This document shows, piece after piece, positions 1-8,531 of a stretch of DNA of 64,000 bases (positions are counted from its first letter, which is position 1; each line of letters starts with the position of its first letter). The notes beneath the pieces are model-generated. The model made no database searches and was not told where the DNA came from. It saw only the letters and a list, made by a program, of their open reading frames with translations. The stretch is from Rhodothermales bacterium (lineage in GTDB: Bacteria > Bacteroidota > Rhodothermia > Rhodothermales > JAHQVL01). Where the stretch lies: positions 46,977 through 110,976 of the forward strand of contig JAWKNW010000023.1 in the NCBI GenBank assembly GCA_041391505.1, read 5' to 3'. Both the position numbers and the translations under genes were made by a program.

Positions 1-1
1 C

Positions 2-142
2 ATCCCGGGCGCCTCCCGACCGGAGCAGGTCGTCGCCAACCTGAGCGCCTCGCAACATCCTCCCCTGAGCCCCGATGCGATGGCAAGCATCCTGCAGATC
101 TACGAGGAAGACATCAAGTCCTGGGTGCACCCGATGTGGTGA
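2..142 (+). CDS. Aldo/keto reductase, C-terminal fragment
   Basis: Only the last 46 codons are in the window, ending at a TGA at 140-142. The visible start, IPGASRPEQVVANL, matches the NADPH-phosphate-binding loop found near the C-terminus of aldo/keto reductases (usual form IPGA-x-x-PEQ-x-x-N). The remainder (YEEDIKSWVHPMW) is a typical short helical tail. The family reduces carbonyl compounds with NADPH in the cytosol; the substrate cannot be judged from this fragment. A heptad-repeat spacer follows, so it probably ends its transcription unit here. Confidence 0.7.
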   Translation: MPGASRPEQVVANLSASQHPPLSPDAMASILQIYEEDIKSWVHPMW

Positions 143-192
143 GACGGGTTAGATGATCCGGGGTCACCGTTCGCGGGATGTCTCACCCACAC

Positions 193-220
193 CTCGAACC
201 GTGAACCTGACACCTTGAAC
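193..220. repeat. Heptad tandem repeat, CTYRAAC class
   Basis: Four consecutive 7-bp units (CTCGAAC, CGTGAAC, CTGACAC, CTTGAAC) fill the spacer between the reductase tail and the convergent hydratase-like gene. The same word family recurs at 11044-11071 and 44984-45011. Confidence 0.7.
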
Positions 221-226
221 CCTTCA

Positions 227-1141
227 TCACGGCGTCAACGAAAGCCCGATCCGGCCCAGGTGTTCGAACACGACCTCGGCGCGGTCGCCGGCGCCGACGG
301 TCGGATTGTCGATCATGCTGCCGGTGATGACCACTTCGCCGGCACGCAGCATGTGGCCGTGTTTCGGCAGTTCGTTCGCCAGCCAGAGCAGGGCGTCCCA
401 GGGAGTCGTGCCCATGATCTGCCGGCCGGCGCCGGAGGACATGATTTCGCCGTTCACCTCGGCGCGGGCCATCTCTTTGGCCAGATCCAGGACATCGACG
501 GGCGCGCGCGTATCGCCGACGATCACGCCGGCGTTGGAGAGCGCGTCCGCGATCATGTGGTTCGTAGACGGCGCGGCGTCGGCCTCATTCATCGCGCGCA
601 TCCGCACCGAGATCAGTTCGATGGCGCCCGTCACTTCCTTCACCGAGGCGCGGAGGGTTTCCATCGTGACCTCCGGACCCGGGATGTCGCTCCCGATGAT
701 AAAACCGATCTCGGCTTCGACCTGCGTTTCGCCCCCGACAAACCGGGCCGGATCGATCGTCGAGCCCGGCTCGAACCGGTCGGATGCCAGCATGTAGGCG
801 AACGAGGGATCGGGCGTGGGGTTGGCCGGGGTGACGCGCGAGCCGCCCATCTTCCAGCCGATGAGGGCATCGCCGGCGGCGAGCTGCTGGTCGAGGGCCG
901 CGAGCTGAATGGCGTACGCCTGCGTACGGTCCAGGTCGGGCATTCCCTTGACCAGGGCATCGGTCGCCGCTGCGGCACGCTCGTTTTCCAGCAGCACGCG
1001 CGCCGCCGAAGCCGGCGGCGTATCCGGTGCCAGCATCTCAGCCGCCCCCGCATCGCGCGGAGCATTCCCACCGGGTTCGCAAGCGGCAAAAAGAAGCAAA
1101 AGGCTGCCGGCAAGCAGGCATGAGGTTCGATTGGATGGCAT
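227..1141 (-). CDS. 2-keto-4-pentenoate hydratase/FAH-like lipoprotein
   Basis: 304 aa. After a lipoprotein signal peptide (lipobox LFAAC, about residues 16-20) the protein follows the MhpD / 2-oxopent-4-enoate hydratase branch of the fumarylacetoacetate hydrolase superfamily. The acidic metal-binding strand ETQVEAEIGF lies in the middle and the WKMGG and TGSMIDNPTVGAGD segments are recognisable. Family members hydrate 2-hydroxypentadienoates in cytosolic aromatic meta-cleavage pathways, so an envelope-anchored copy is unusual and its substrate is unknown. I chose the ATG at 1141 because it starts exactly at the signal peptide; an upstream in-frame ATG at 1180 would put 13 unrelated residues in front of it. 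No other aromatic-catabolism genes are nearby. Confidence 0.75.
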   Translation of the reverse strand: MPSNRTSCLLAGSLLLLFAACEPGGNAPRDAGAAEMLAPDTPPASAARVLLENERAAAATDALVKGMPDLDRTQAYAIQLAALDQQLAAGDALIGWKMGGSRVTPANPTPDPSFAYMLASDRFEPGSTIDPARFVGGETQVEAEIGFIIGSDIPGPEVTMETLRASVKEVTGAIELISVRMRAMNEADAAPSTNHMIADALSNAGVIVGDTRAPVDVLDLAKEMARAEVNGEIMSSGAGRQIMGTTPWDALLWLANELPKHGHMLRAGEVVITGSMIDNPTVGAGDRAEVVFEHLGRIGLSLTP

Positions 1142-1222
1142 AGGCCGTGTCTGATGTTGAGCAAAAAATGAGCGCGACATCCTTAGAGAATACGGCGTTT
1201 CAAGAAAGCATCCAAAACAACG

Positions 1223-1384
1223 CACACCCCTACGGGGCCATCGCATGCTCTTCAAACGTGAGCATCTCCCGGTACGGGAGTATGGGGGTATGGGAGGTTT
1301 TGCGGTAAAAATGCCCCCATGCACCCAAACTCCCCTACGCTTCTCACGGCCACGGCGAGCATGCGATGGCCCAGACGCCCCTAT
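1223..1384. mobile_element. MITE-like element, copy 1 (with target duplications)
   Basis: The element spans about 1233-1374 (142 bp). Its ends form an 18-bp inverted repeat with one mismatch (left CGGGGCCATCGCATGCTC; right complement CTGGGCCATCGCATGCTC). It is flanked by ACACCCCTA on the left and ACGCCCCTA on the right, a 9-bp target duplication with one difference. The right duplication contains the stop codon of the RND pump gene. No transposase ORF is present. Copies 2 (23741-23875, opposite orientation) and 3 (56194-56330) share the interior. Confidence 0.75.
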
Positions 1385-4300
1385 CCCCGCGTCAGCAGCT
1401 TGTACAGCACCGGCACGACGACCAGCGTGAGCACCGTCGAGGCCATCAGGCCGCCGATGATGACCCAGCCCATCGGGCTCCACATCGTCGAGTTGGTCAG
1501 CGTCAGCGGCAGCAGGCCGCCGATCGTCGTCAGCGTCGTAAGCACGATCGGACTGAACCGCGTCGAGCCGGACTCACGGACAGCCTGCTCGACCGTTTTC
1601 CCCTCCCGGACCAGCTGGTTCGCAAAATCCACCAGGATGATCGAATTGTTGACGACGATGCCCACGAGGCTCGTCAACCCGATGAAGGCCGAGAAGCTGA
1701 ACGTAAAGCCCGTCACGAGCAGCGCCGGCACCGACCCGATGATGGCCAGCGGGACCGCGGTGATGATGATCAGGGGCTGCCCGAACGAACGGAACTGCAG
1801 CACCAGCACACCCAGGATGCCCAGCAGCGCGATGACCAGCGCGGAGGTAAGACCCGAAAAACTCTCCTGCTGCGACTCCAGCTTGCCGGCCACGAAGTAC
1901 CGGTACCCCGCCGGCCACGCGTACGCCTCCAGCCGATCGATCAGCCGATCCGTCACCTCGAACTCCGAAAAACCCTCCTGCACGAACGACGTCACCGTCA
2001 CATTCCTTTCGAGGTTGTAATGGTCGATCCGCGTGGCCGCCGACTCCAGCTCGACGTCCGCCACCTGGCGAAGCGGGATGCTGGCGCCGGTGAACGAGCT
2101 GACATGGATCCGGTCGAAGTCGGCCATCGACGGCTGTCCGTCAAGCGGCAGCCGCAGGATGATGGCGTGGTCGTCGCCGCCGGCGTCGCGGAACGTGGCG
2201 ACCGGCAGCCCCGCCAGGCCGGCGCGGACCGTGCGGTCGATCTCTACCAGCGGCACCCCCAGGAGCCCCGCCTTGTCGCGGTTGATGCGGACGTGCAGAT
2301 CCGTTTTCGGCGCGCTCAGGGGATTTGCGATGTTATCCGTCCCGTTCGTCGCATACATCATCGCCGCGACCTCGCCGGCGAGTTCTTCCAGCCGGTCGAT
2401 CTCCGGGCCGATGACCTTGATCGCGATGGGCGCCTCGACGGGCGGGCCGTTCTCCAGCTCGAGGATGTCGATGTCCGCCCCCGGGATGCCCGTGAACGCC
2501 GACTTCAGCCCGTGAATCAGCTCCGGCATCGCGTCGAGGCTGGTCGCCTCCACCATCAACTGGGCGATGTTGCTCTTCTCGCCGCGGGGGATCACGTTGT
2601 AATAAAACCGGGGGTTGTCCCGCCCGATGTTCGAGGCGTACCCCGCCACCTCGTCGCGCCCGTCGAGGATGCGTTCCACGTCGCGCGTCACCGCGTCGGT
2701 GTAATCGAGATTCGAGCCCTCGGGCGTCTCGATATTGACGATGAACTGGGGCTTTTCGGCTTTGGGGAACAGCGAGACCCCCACGAGCGGAAACAGCGCG
2801 ATGCTGCCGCCGAAGGTGGCGAACGCCAGCATGAGCACCAGATAGGGCCGGCGCAGCGCGACATCCAGCACCCGTTTGTACGGGCCCTCGACCACCCGGT
2901 CGATCCAGCGCTGCAAGACGGGCGGGCGCTTGCCGGCGTCTTCCGCCCGGAGGAAACGACTCGCCAGGAACGGCGTGAGGGTCAGCGAGATGAGCAGCGA
3001 GGCCACCAGCGCATAAATCACCGTCACCGGCATGCTCCGGATGTACTGCCCGCTGTCGCTCTCCATCAGCACGATCGGCAGAAAGGACAGCACCGTCGTC
3101 ACGGTCGCGGCGACAACCGGCCAGCCCACCTCCGTCGTCCCCTTGATGGCCGCGTCGATGCCGGAGAGCCCCATCTTTCTGAACCGGGTGATGTTTTCCA
3201 CCACGACGATGGCGTTGTCGACCAGCAACCCGAGCGCCACGACGAGGCCGACGATGCTCATCTGCTGGATGCCGAACCCGCTCAGATCCACCCAGCCGAT
3301 CGCGATCATCACGGAGACCGGGATCGCGAGCACGACGATGAGGGAAGCGCGGCCGCCCAGCGTCAGCAGGATGACGACGCCGACCAGCAGCACCCCCTGC
3401 ATCAGGTTGCCGAAAAAGCTGTTCACCCGCTCGTGCACGCTGATCGACTGGTCGAACGCGGTCTCGACCCGGATGCCCTCCGGCAACGTCCGCTCAAACG
3501 CGCCGATCCGCGCCTTCAGCCCATCCATCACGTCGAAAATATTGGTGCCCTCGCGCTGGACCACCGTCACGAACACCGCGCGCTCCCCATTGTATCGGGC
3601 GCGGTAGGTGGCGTCCTCGTACCCCAGCTCGACCGACGCGATGTCCTTCAGGTACACGATCCGGTCGCCCATGCTGTGCACGATCGTGTTGCGGATATCG
3701 TCGATCGATCCATAGTCGCCGCTCGTCTGGATGTTGTACCGGCGTTGGCCCAGATCGACGCTGCCGCCCGGGATGTTCTGGGCATTCGCCTGGATCGACT
3801 GGATGACCCGGTTGAGCGGCAGCCCGATCTCGCGCATCTTGTCCAGATCCAGCCCGACCCGCACCTCGGTTTCCGGGTAGGCCCACACTTCGGCGCGCTT
3901 CACGCCGCCCACCCGCTCCAGCTCTTTTTCGAGCTTCTCGGCGTTCTCCTGCAGGATCCGATAGCTGGCAAACTCCGAGACCAGCGCCGTTTGCAGGATG
4001 AGGACATCCGCCGTCGAGAAGCGGGTCGTCTTGACGGAAAGCACGCCGGCGGGGAATTCGCCGCGGACGCCGTTAACGGCCAGCGTCACCTTGTCGTAGG
4101 CGTCGTCCGGATCGATGTTGGTGTAGAACTCGACGACAACCGTCGCGACGCCGTCTTTCGTCGTCGACGCCACGCGGCGGATGTCTTCGAGTTCATTGAT
4201 CGCATCCTCGATGGGATCGACGATCAGGCTTTCGAGGTCGGCCGGACTCGCGCCCGGGAACACGACGATGACGCTGGTGCCCGGGGTCTGGATGGCCGGA

Positions 4301-4410
4301 TCCTCGGCGCGCGGCATGGTCGCGAAGCTCACGATCCCGAGGAGCGTCAGGAGCAGCACCATGACGATCGTGAACGGGTAATTCTGTATGGCAAGCGATG
4401 GAAGTTTCAT
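1381..4410 (-). CDS. RND efflux transporter, AcrB/HAE1-like inner-membrane pump
   Basis: 1009 aa, the usual RND length. It has an N-terminal membrane segment at about residues 11-31, a large periplasmic domain, a central block of membrane helices, a second periplasmic domain and a C-terminal helical block, the classic 2 x 6 TM layout. TM4 carries LLVDNAIVVVENI; AcrB has the Asp pair VDDAIVVVEN here, so one Asp is kept and the second is Asn, as in many other RND subfamilies. It is the proton-driven drug/metabolite pump of a tripartite system. It is the last gene of the minus-strand tetR-tolC-adaptor-pump operon, 39 bp after the adaptor. Its stop codon lies inside the target duplication of MITE copy 1. 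Substrate unknown. Confidence 0.93.
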   Translation of the reverse strand: MKLPSLAIQNYPFTIVMVLLLTLLGIVSFATMPRAEDPAIQTPGTSVIVVFPGASPADLESLIVDPIEDAINELEDIRRVASTTKDGVATVVVEFYTNIDPDDAYDKVTLAVNGVRGEFPAGVLSVKTTRFSTADVLILQTALVSEFASYRILQENAEKLEKELERVGGVKRAEVWAYPETEVRVGLDLDKMREIGLPLNRVIQSIQANAQNIPGGSVDLGQRRYNIQTSGDYGSIDDIRNTIVHSMGDRIVYLKDIASVELGYEDATYRARYNGERAVFVTVVQREGTNIFDVMDGLKARIGAFERTLPEGIRVETAFDQSISVHERVNSFFGNLMQGVLLVGVVILLTLGGRASLIVVLAIPVSVMIAIGWVDLSGFGIQQMSIVGLVVALGLLVDNAIVVVENITRFRKMGLSGIDAAIKGTTEVGWPVVAATVTTVLSFLPIVLMESDSGQYIRSMPVTVIYALVASLLISLTLTPFLASRFLRAEDAGKRPPVLQRWIDRVVEGPYKRVLDVALRRPYLVLMLAFATFGGSIALFPLVGVSLFPKAEKPQFIVNIETPEGSNLDYTDAVTRDVERILDGRDEVAGYASNIGRDNPRFYYNVIPRGEKSNIAQLMVEATSLDAMPELIHGLKSAFTGIPGADIDILELENGPPVEAPIAIKVIGPEIDRLEELAGEVAAMMYATNGTDNIANPLSAPKTDLHVRINRDKAGLLGVPLVEIDRTVRAGLAGLPVATFRDAGGDDHAIILRLPLDGQPSMADFDRIHVSSFTGASIPLRQVADVELESAATRIDHYNLERNVTVTSFVQEGFSEFEVTDRLIDRLEAYAWPAGYRYFVAGKLESQQESFSGLTSALVIALLGILGVLVLQFRSFGQPLIIITAVPLAIIGSVPALLVTGFTFSFSAFIGLTSLVGIVVNNSIILVDFANQLVREGKTVEQAVRESGSTRFSPIVLTTLTTIGGLLPLTLTNSTMWSPMGWVIIGGLMASTVLTLVVVPVLYKLLTRG

Positions 4411-4449
4411 GGCGCAACAGGTGATAGGCTGGATGCGGAATGGGGTGCG

Positions 4450-5544
4450 TTATTCGACGATGCGGACGGCGTCACCGTCGCCGAGGAAGCCGGCTCCCTC
4501 GGTGATCACGGTCTCCACCCCCTCCAGGCCCTCCGCCACGGCGACATCCCGATCCATCATCCGCCCGATGCGGACGACCAGCTTGCGGGCCCGTTGCTCC
4601 CCGTCGATGCCGAATACGATCCCTTCGTCGCCATCGCCCTCGACCAGCGCTTCCACCGGCACAAAGTCGTAGGCCTCCGTCAGCGAGGGATACAGCGTGG
4701 CGCGCCCGATAAAGCCCGATTTCAGCTTGCGCGCGGGGTCGGCCACGGCGACTTCCACCTCGAAGGTGCCGCTCAGCGGATCGGCGGCGTCGGCGATCTC
4801 GGTGACGTACCCGGCGAAGGTGACGTCCGGATAGGCGTCAAACACCAGGTGGGCCGAATCCGCCAGGCTCAGCTTCACGATGTCCCGGTCGGCCAGCCCC
4901 ATGCGGACGATCCATCCCCGCTCGTCGGCGGCGAAGAGAAACAGCGGCTGGCCGGCCTGGACGAGTTCGTTCGGCTCCCCGAGCCGGCGGAGGATCCGCC
5001 CCGTGGCCGGCGCCACGATGACGGCGTGCTGCCGGTTGAAGGCGGCGATCCGGTGGTTCGCCGCCGCGATCTCGGCGCCCGTCCGGGCATCCTGAACCTG
5101 CTCGAGCGTGGCGACGGAGTCCGCATAGAGCGCCTCTACGCGCTCCAGATCCCGCTGCGCCTTCTCCAGCCCCCGCTCGGCCTGCAAGACCTGGGCATCG
5201 ATCTCGGCCATGTTCAGCCGCGCCAGCAGATCCCCTTTCCGGACGCGCGCCCCTTCGTCGACCGCGATCCCGTCGACGATGCCGCCGATCTTGAAGGACA
5301 GCTTCATCTCGCTTTTGGCCGCCAGCCGGCCGCTCGTGTAGATCGGCATGGGGCGCGTCTCGCGGACGACGGGGGCGGTCCGCACGGCCAGCGTCTCGAC
5401 GCGGGCCGCCGTCTGCTCGGCGCCGGCGTCGCGGTTGCAGCCCACCAGGCTGATGGCGAGCAACACCAGGGCCGGCGTGAAGGCGAGGGCGATCAGCACG
5501 CGACGCGTCGCCGGGGTTCGAGGTACGTTGAGGTCGTTTTTCAT
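4450..5544 (-). CDS. RND efflux periplasmic adaptor (membrane fusion protein)
   Basis: 364 aa. A lipoprotein-type signal (hydrophobic stretch at about residues 15-35, Cys in LVGC) is followed by a lipoyl/barrel-sandwich half (MKLSFKIGGIVDGIAVDEGARVRKGDLLARL), a short alpha-helical hairpin, the returning lipoyl half (IVAPATGRILRRLGEPNELVQAGQPLF), a beta-barrel and the membrane-proximal domain. This is the AcrA/MexA order. It bridges the pump at 1381-4410 with the TolC-like channel at 5594-7066. The ATG at 5544 sits just before the signal peptide; an upstream in-frame start at 5649 would overlap the channel gene and add a Pro/Arg-rich stretch unlike a signal. Confidence 0.92.
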   Translation of the reverse strand: MKNDLNVPRTPATRRVLIALAFTPALVLLAISLVGCNRDAGAEQTAARVETLAVRTAPVVRETRPMPIYTSGRLAAKSEMKLSFKIGGIVDGIAVDEGARVRKGDLLARLNMAEIDAQVLQAERGLEKAQRDLERVEALYADSVATLEQVQDARTGAEIAAANHRIAAFNRQHAVIVAPATGRILRRLGEPNELVQAGQPLFLFAADERGWIVRMGLADRDIVKLSLADSAHLVFDAYPDVTFAGYVTEIADAADPLSGTFEVEVAVADPARKLKSGFIGRATLYPSLTEAYDFVPVEALVEGDGDEGIVFGIDGEQRARKLVVRIGRMMDRDVAVAEGLEGVETVITEGAGFLGDGDAVRIVE

Positions 5545-5593
5545 GATGGGATCTATAGGTTTGGGCTGTCCTTTCGGGGAAATCCGGGATGGC

Positions 5594-7066
5594 TCATTCG
5601 CCGACGCCTGTCTCGGCAGCCGGCGCGCCGGCGGCTCCGCCGGTCGCATACTCGAGCTCGGCCAGACGGATCAGGAGATCGTAGCGGGTGATCGTGCGAT
5701 TGAGCTCGGCGCGCGTCCAGACGTCGCGCGCATCCAGCATGGTCACCTGGTTCTCCATCCCCTCCTCGTACTTGCGGGATACCCGGCGATACGCCTCGCG
5801 CGACGCGCGCAGCCGCTCCTCGGCGGTGTCCACCGACCGGCGGGCGACGTCCAGGTTGTCCATCGCATCCTGCACCTGAAGCCGGATCTGGCTGTCCAGC
5901 TCCTCGCGCTGAATCCGCAACCGCTGCGTGTCGAGCTGGGCCTGCTGGATGCGGGCGCGTTCCTGGAAGCCGTCGAAGAGTTTCCACTGGAGCACGACCG
6001 ACGCCATGTAGTACGACCGGTCGTTCGTGAATCCGTACTGCTCACCCTGGATGCCGAGGTCGAGCGCCAGGGCGACGCCCGGCAGGAGGTGGGTCCGCTG
6101 GATGTCCACCGACGCGCTCGAAGCGAGCACGGCCTCGTCGAGCTGCCTGATTTCATGCCGGCGGGAGAGCGCCTCGATCGCCACGGCTTCCGCCGGCCGC
6201 ACGCCGGCCAGGCGATAGCCGCCGAGGGCCTCGGCCGGGAGCAGCGCCTCGTCCGCCGGCAATTCGATGGCCTCGCCCAGCGGGCGATTGATCAGAAAAT
6301 TGAAATAGGAACGTGCCAGATCGCGCTGGCGCATCGCGTCGGCCAGCTGCTGCTCGACATCGTACCGCTCCACCCGGGCGCGCATCACGGCCTCTTCCGT
6401 CGCCTTCTCGTTCGCCACGAGGCGCTCGTTCACACGCACATATTCATCCACCACCTCCCCGGCCGAGGTATAAATCTCGACCGCGCGTCGCGCCTTCAGG
6501 TACTGGTAGTAGGCGACCTTGATGTCGCGCACCAGCTGCCGGCGAAACGCGTCGAGCCCCGCCTCCTGCGCATTCAGGAGATGCCCCTGAAGCCGGTAGT
6601 TGTGCCGGATCGCCGGCTGGTAGAGCGGCTGGACGACCCGGAACCGGGTGTCCTGTTCGCGTTCCCGCAAAAACGGAATCTGGATGTTCTCGAGCGTGGG
6701 GAACGTCCCGGGCTGCCCCTGGGACATGAGGATATCGTTCAGCGTCTGGTACACCGGGTTCATCAGATCCCCCACCGGAAACTCGATCTGCCGCCCGCCG
6801 CCGGCGCGCGAATACCGGGCTTCGATCCGCATCTCGGGCCAGAACATCCCCCGGGCCTCGTCCAGCGCGCGCAGGCTTTTTTCCAGATCGAGCGTCTGCT
6901 GACGCAGCGCCAGGTTACTCGACAGCCCGGCCTCGACATAGCCGTCGAGCGGCGTCGGTTGCGCCCTCGCTTCCTGGGTGCGGGTCATGTAGCCCAGAAG
7001 CAGCACAGCGATCAGCGCGACCAGCCAGAAGTGCCAGTTTCCCGCGCAAGAGCATTGACGTTTCAT
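5594..7066 (-). CDS. TolC-family outer-membrane efflux channel
   Basis: 490 aa, with a signal peptide (hydrophobic core at about residues 14-27, cleavage near ARAQ) and two homologous alpha-helical/beta halves rich in long amphipathic helices typical of the OEP family. It provides the outer-membrane duct for the RND pump. I prefer the ATG at 7066; the TTG at 7087 would place the TetR-type palindrome (7073-7087) inside the coding sequence. The adaptor gene follows after 49 bp. Confidence 0.9.
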   Translation of the reverse strand: MKRQCSCAGNWHFWLVALIAVLLLGYMTRTQEARAQPTPLDGYVEAGLSSNLALRQQTLDLEKSLRALDEARGMFWPEMRIEARYSRAGGGRQIEFPVGDLMNPVYQTLNDILMSQGQPGTFPTLENIQIPFLREREQDTRFRVVQPLYQPAIRHNYRLQGHLLNAQEAGLDAFRRQLVRDIKVAYYQYLKARRAVEIYTSAGEVVDEYVRVNERLVANEKATEEAVMRARVERYDVEQQLADAMRQRDLARSYFNFLINRPLGEAIELPADEALLPAEALGGYRLAGVRPAEAVAIEALSRRHEIRQLDEAVLASSASVDIQRTHLLPGVALALDLGIQGEQYGFTNDRSYYMASVVLQWKLFDGFQERARIQQAQLDTQRLRIQREELDSQIRLQVQDAMDNLDVARRSVDTAEERLRASREAYRRVSRKYEEGMENQVTMLDARDVWTRAELNRTITRYDLLIRLAELEYATGGAAGAPAAETGVGE

Positions 7067-7072
7067 CAGCTT

Positions 7073-7087
7073 TTGACAGTTTGTCAA
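7073..7087. promoter_or_regulatory. TetR operator, internal to the efflux operon
   Basis: Perfect palindrome TTGACA-GTT-TGTCAA, 7 bp upstream of the tolC-like start and 18 bp downstream of the tetR stop. The same arms occur at 7787-7801 in front of tetR. Finding the same 6-bp arms and 3-bp centre on both sides of a tetR gene is the expected picture for its own operator. Confidence 0.75.
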
Positions 7088-7105
7088 CGGAAAGGGTAAA
7101 ATTTT

Positions 7106-7762
7106 TTACGCCACCGGCGGCGAGGCCAGCGAACGCATCATCATGGAGAACCCCTGTTCGATCAGGGGCTCGGATTCTACGGCATGCATCTGCCGGAGCA
7201 GCTCCGCCTTCTGGGCGGCGATCTGGATCAGCCCGTGCGTAAAGCCCCAGAGGGTGATCGCGGTGAGCATCGGATCGCCGATGTCGGCCCGGATCGAGCC
7301 GTCGGCAATGCCCTCCGAGATGATCGTCGCCATGAACTGGAGGATGCACTCCCCCTCGCGCATGCAGGCCGCGGCGTTTTCGGTCTCCGCGACCTGTTCC
7401 ATGTTCACCTCGCGGGATTCGATGTCGGCCATGGCCTGAAAATACTGGGGCTGCTCCCTGTGAAAGGCTACATACGCCCGTCCGATGGCGCTTATCTTGC
7501 CAAGACCATCCGATGGAGCGGCCGCGGCGACCTCGAAGGCATGCCGGAGCATTTCAAACGCCCGAACCGTCAGGGCCAGATACAGGTCGTCCTTATCTTT
7601 GAAATAAAAGTAGATCAACCCCCGGCTGAGACGCGCCTCGTCCGCGACATCGGCCATGGTGGCCTTGTCGAAGCCTTTCTGCGCGAACACGCGTTCGGCG
7701 GCGTCGATGATCTCGCTCCGCCGGCGCTCTTTTTCTTCCTGACGTCGTTCTGCCGTGGACAT
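7106..7762 (-). CDS. TetR/AcrR-family repressor of the efflux operon
   Basis: 218 aa. The N-terminal DNA-binding domain has the TetR helix-turn-helix (TMADVADEARLSRGLIYFYF, about residues 35-54), followed by an all-helical ligand-binding and dimerisation domain without close identifying motifs. It is first in the minus-strand operon with tolC, adaptor and pump. A 15-bp palindrome lies 24 bp upstream of its ATG and a second before tolC, so it most likely autorepresses and represses the pump until an efflux substrate binds. An alternative GTG start at 7783 would add seven residues and end next to the operator; the ATG at 7762 gives the usual short arm before the first helix. Confidence 0.9.
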   Translation of the reverse strand: MSTAERRQEEKERRRSEIIDAAERVFAQKGFDKATMADVADEARLSRGLIYFYFKDKDDLYLALTVRAFEMLRHAFEVAAAAPSDGLGKISAIGRAYVAFHREQPQYFQAMADIESREVNMEQVAETENAAACMREGECILQFMATIISEGIADGSIRADIGDPMLTAITLWGFTHGLIQIAAQKAELLRQMHAVESEPLIEQGFSMMMRSLASPPVA

Positions 7763-7786
7763 TGATTTCGGTGTGCCGTACACTCA

Positions 7787-7801
7787 TTGACACTTTGTCA
7801 A
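7787..7801. promoter_or_regulatory. TetR operator in the tetR / DUF1569 divergent spacer
   Basis: Perfect palindrome TTGACA-CTT-TGTCAA between tetR (minus, start 7762) and the DUF1569 gene (plus, start 7849). Its position allows control in both directions. Confidence 0.78.
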
Positions 7802-7848
7802 CGCTTGTACAGGCGTACAACGCACAGGTTGCACAGACCCGAAAAAAA

Positions 7849-8394
7849 ATGCGAATAACCCCCCTTTCGCCCGTAGAGGCCATCGATGCCGCGCAGGAGT
7901 GGAACCGCCTGATGGCCCTGCACGATCACCTCCGCGCGCTCGCGGACGCCCCGGATGATGTGTTGTTCGCGACGGCCGAGGGCGTCTCCGCCTGGTCGAG
8001 AGCCGCGCATCTGTACCACCTGGCGACCTCCAATTTCGGGATCGCGCGGCTCATTCCGCGTCTGATCCAGGGGGCGATCGCGTCGTCCGAATCCGCCGTC
8101 AAGCCGGACGGCATCGCCATGCTGTTATCCGGCACCCTGCCCTCGGGGCTGGCCGCGCCGGCCGGCGTGGTGCCGCCGGACGCCCTCGTCCGCGAGGCCG
8201 TCATCGAGCGTCTGGAAAAAGCGCACGACCAGGTGCGGGCCGTCGAACCGGTGCTGCCGGCGGCGGCCGCTTCGCCGGCGCGCTTCGATCATCCCTACCT
8301 CGGCCCGCTGCGGCCGTCCGAATGGCCGCGTCTGATGAATGCGCACACCCTCCACCACCTCGCCATCGACGCGCGCATCCACAGTCGCACCTGA
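7849..8394 (+). CDS. DinB-superfamily protein (DUF1569-like)
   Basis: 181 aa, predicted four-helix bundle without signal or membrane segment. The C-terminal MNAHTLHHLAID segment resembles the metal-ligand helix of DinB/DUF1569 proteins, and an early MALHDHLRAL helix could supply the other His ligands. DinB-like folds include thiol-S-transferases and metal-binding proteins of unknown activity, so the function stays open. It is transcribed divergently from tetR across a shared palindromic operator, so it may belong to the same regulon. The ATG at 7849 avoids a 29-residue extension running back through the operator. Confidence 0.7.
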   Translation: MRITPLSPVEAIDAAQEWNRLMALHDHLRALADAPDDVLFATAEGVSAWSRAAHLYHLATSNFGIARLIPRLIQGAIASSESAVKPDGIAMLLSGTLPSGLAAPAGVVPPDALVREAVIERLEKAHDQVRAVEPVLPAAAASPARFDHPYLGPLRPSEWPRLMNAHTLHHLAIDARIHSRT

Positions 8395-8531
8395 GCGCAC
8401 GGCGTGCCCGCGTGAAAAAACCGCCCGTAACATCGGCGGGGGCTCGTCCGTAGAGCGAACTGTTTCCAGGGATCCGCCCGGTCAGGTCGCACAGGGAAAG
8501 CCCGCCTCACCTTCACCGTTTGCACAGCCAC

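Noticed and set aside
1366..5691. 1441-codon open frame on the plus strand
   Set aside because: Antisense to the RND pump and adaptor; the translation is rich in Arg, His, Asp and Gln with no domain text. Caused by strong GC bias at third codon positions.
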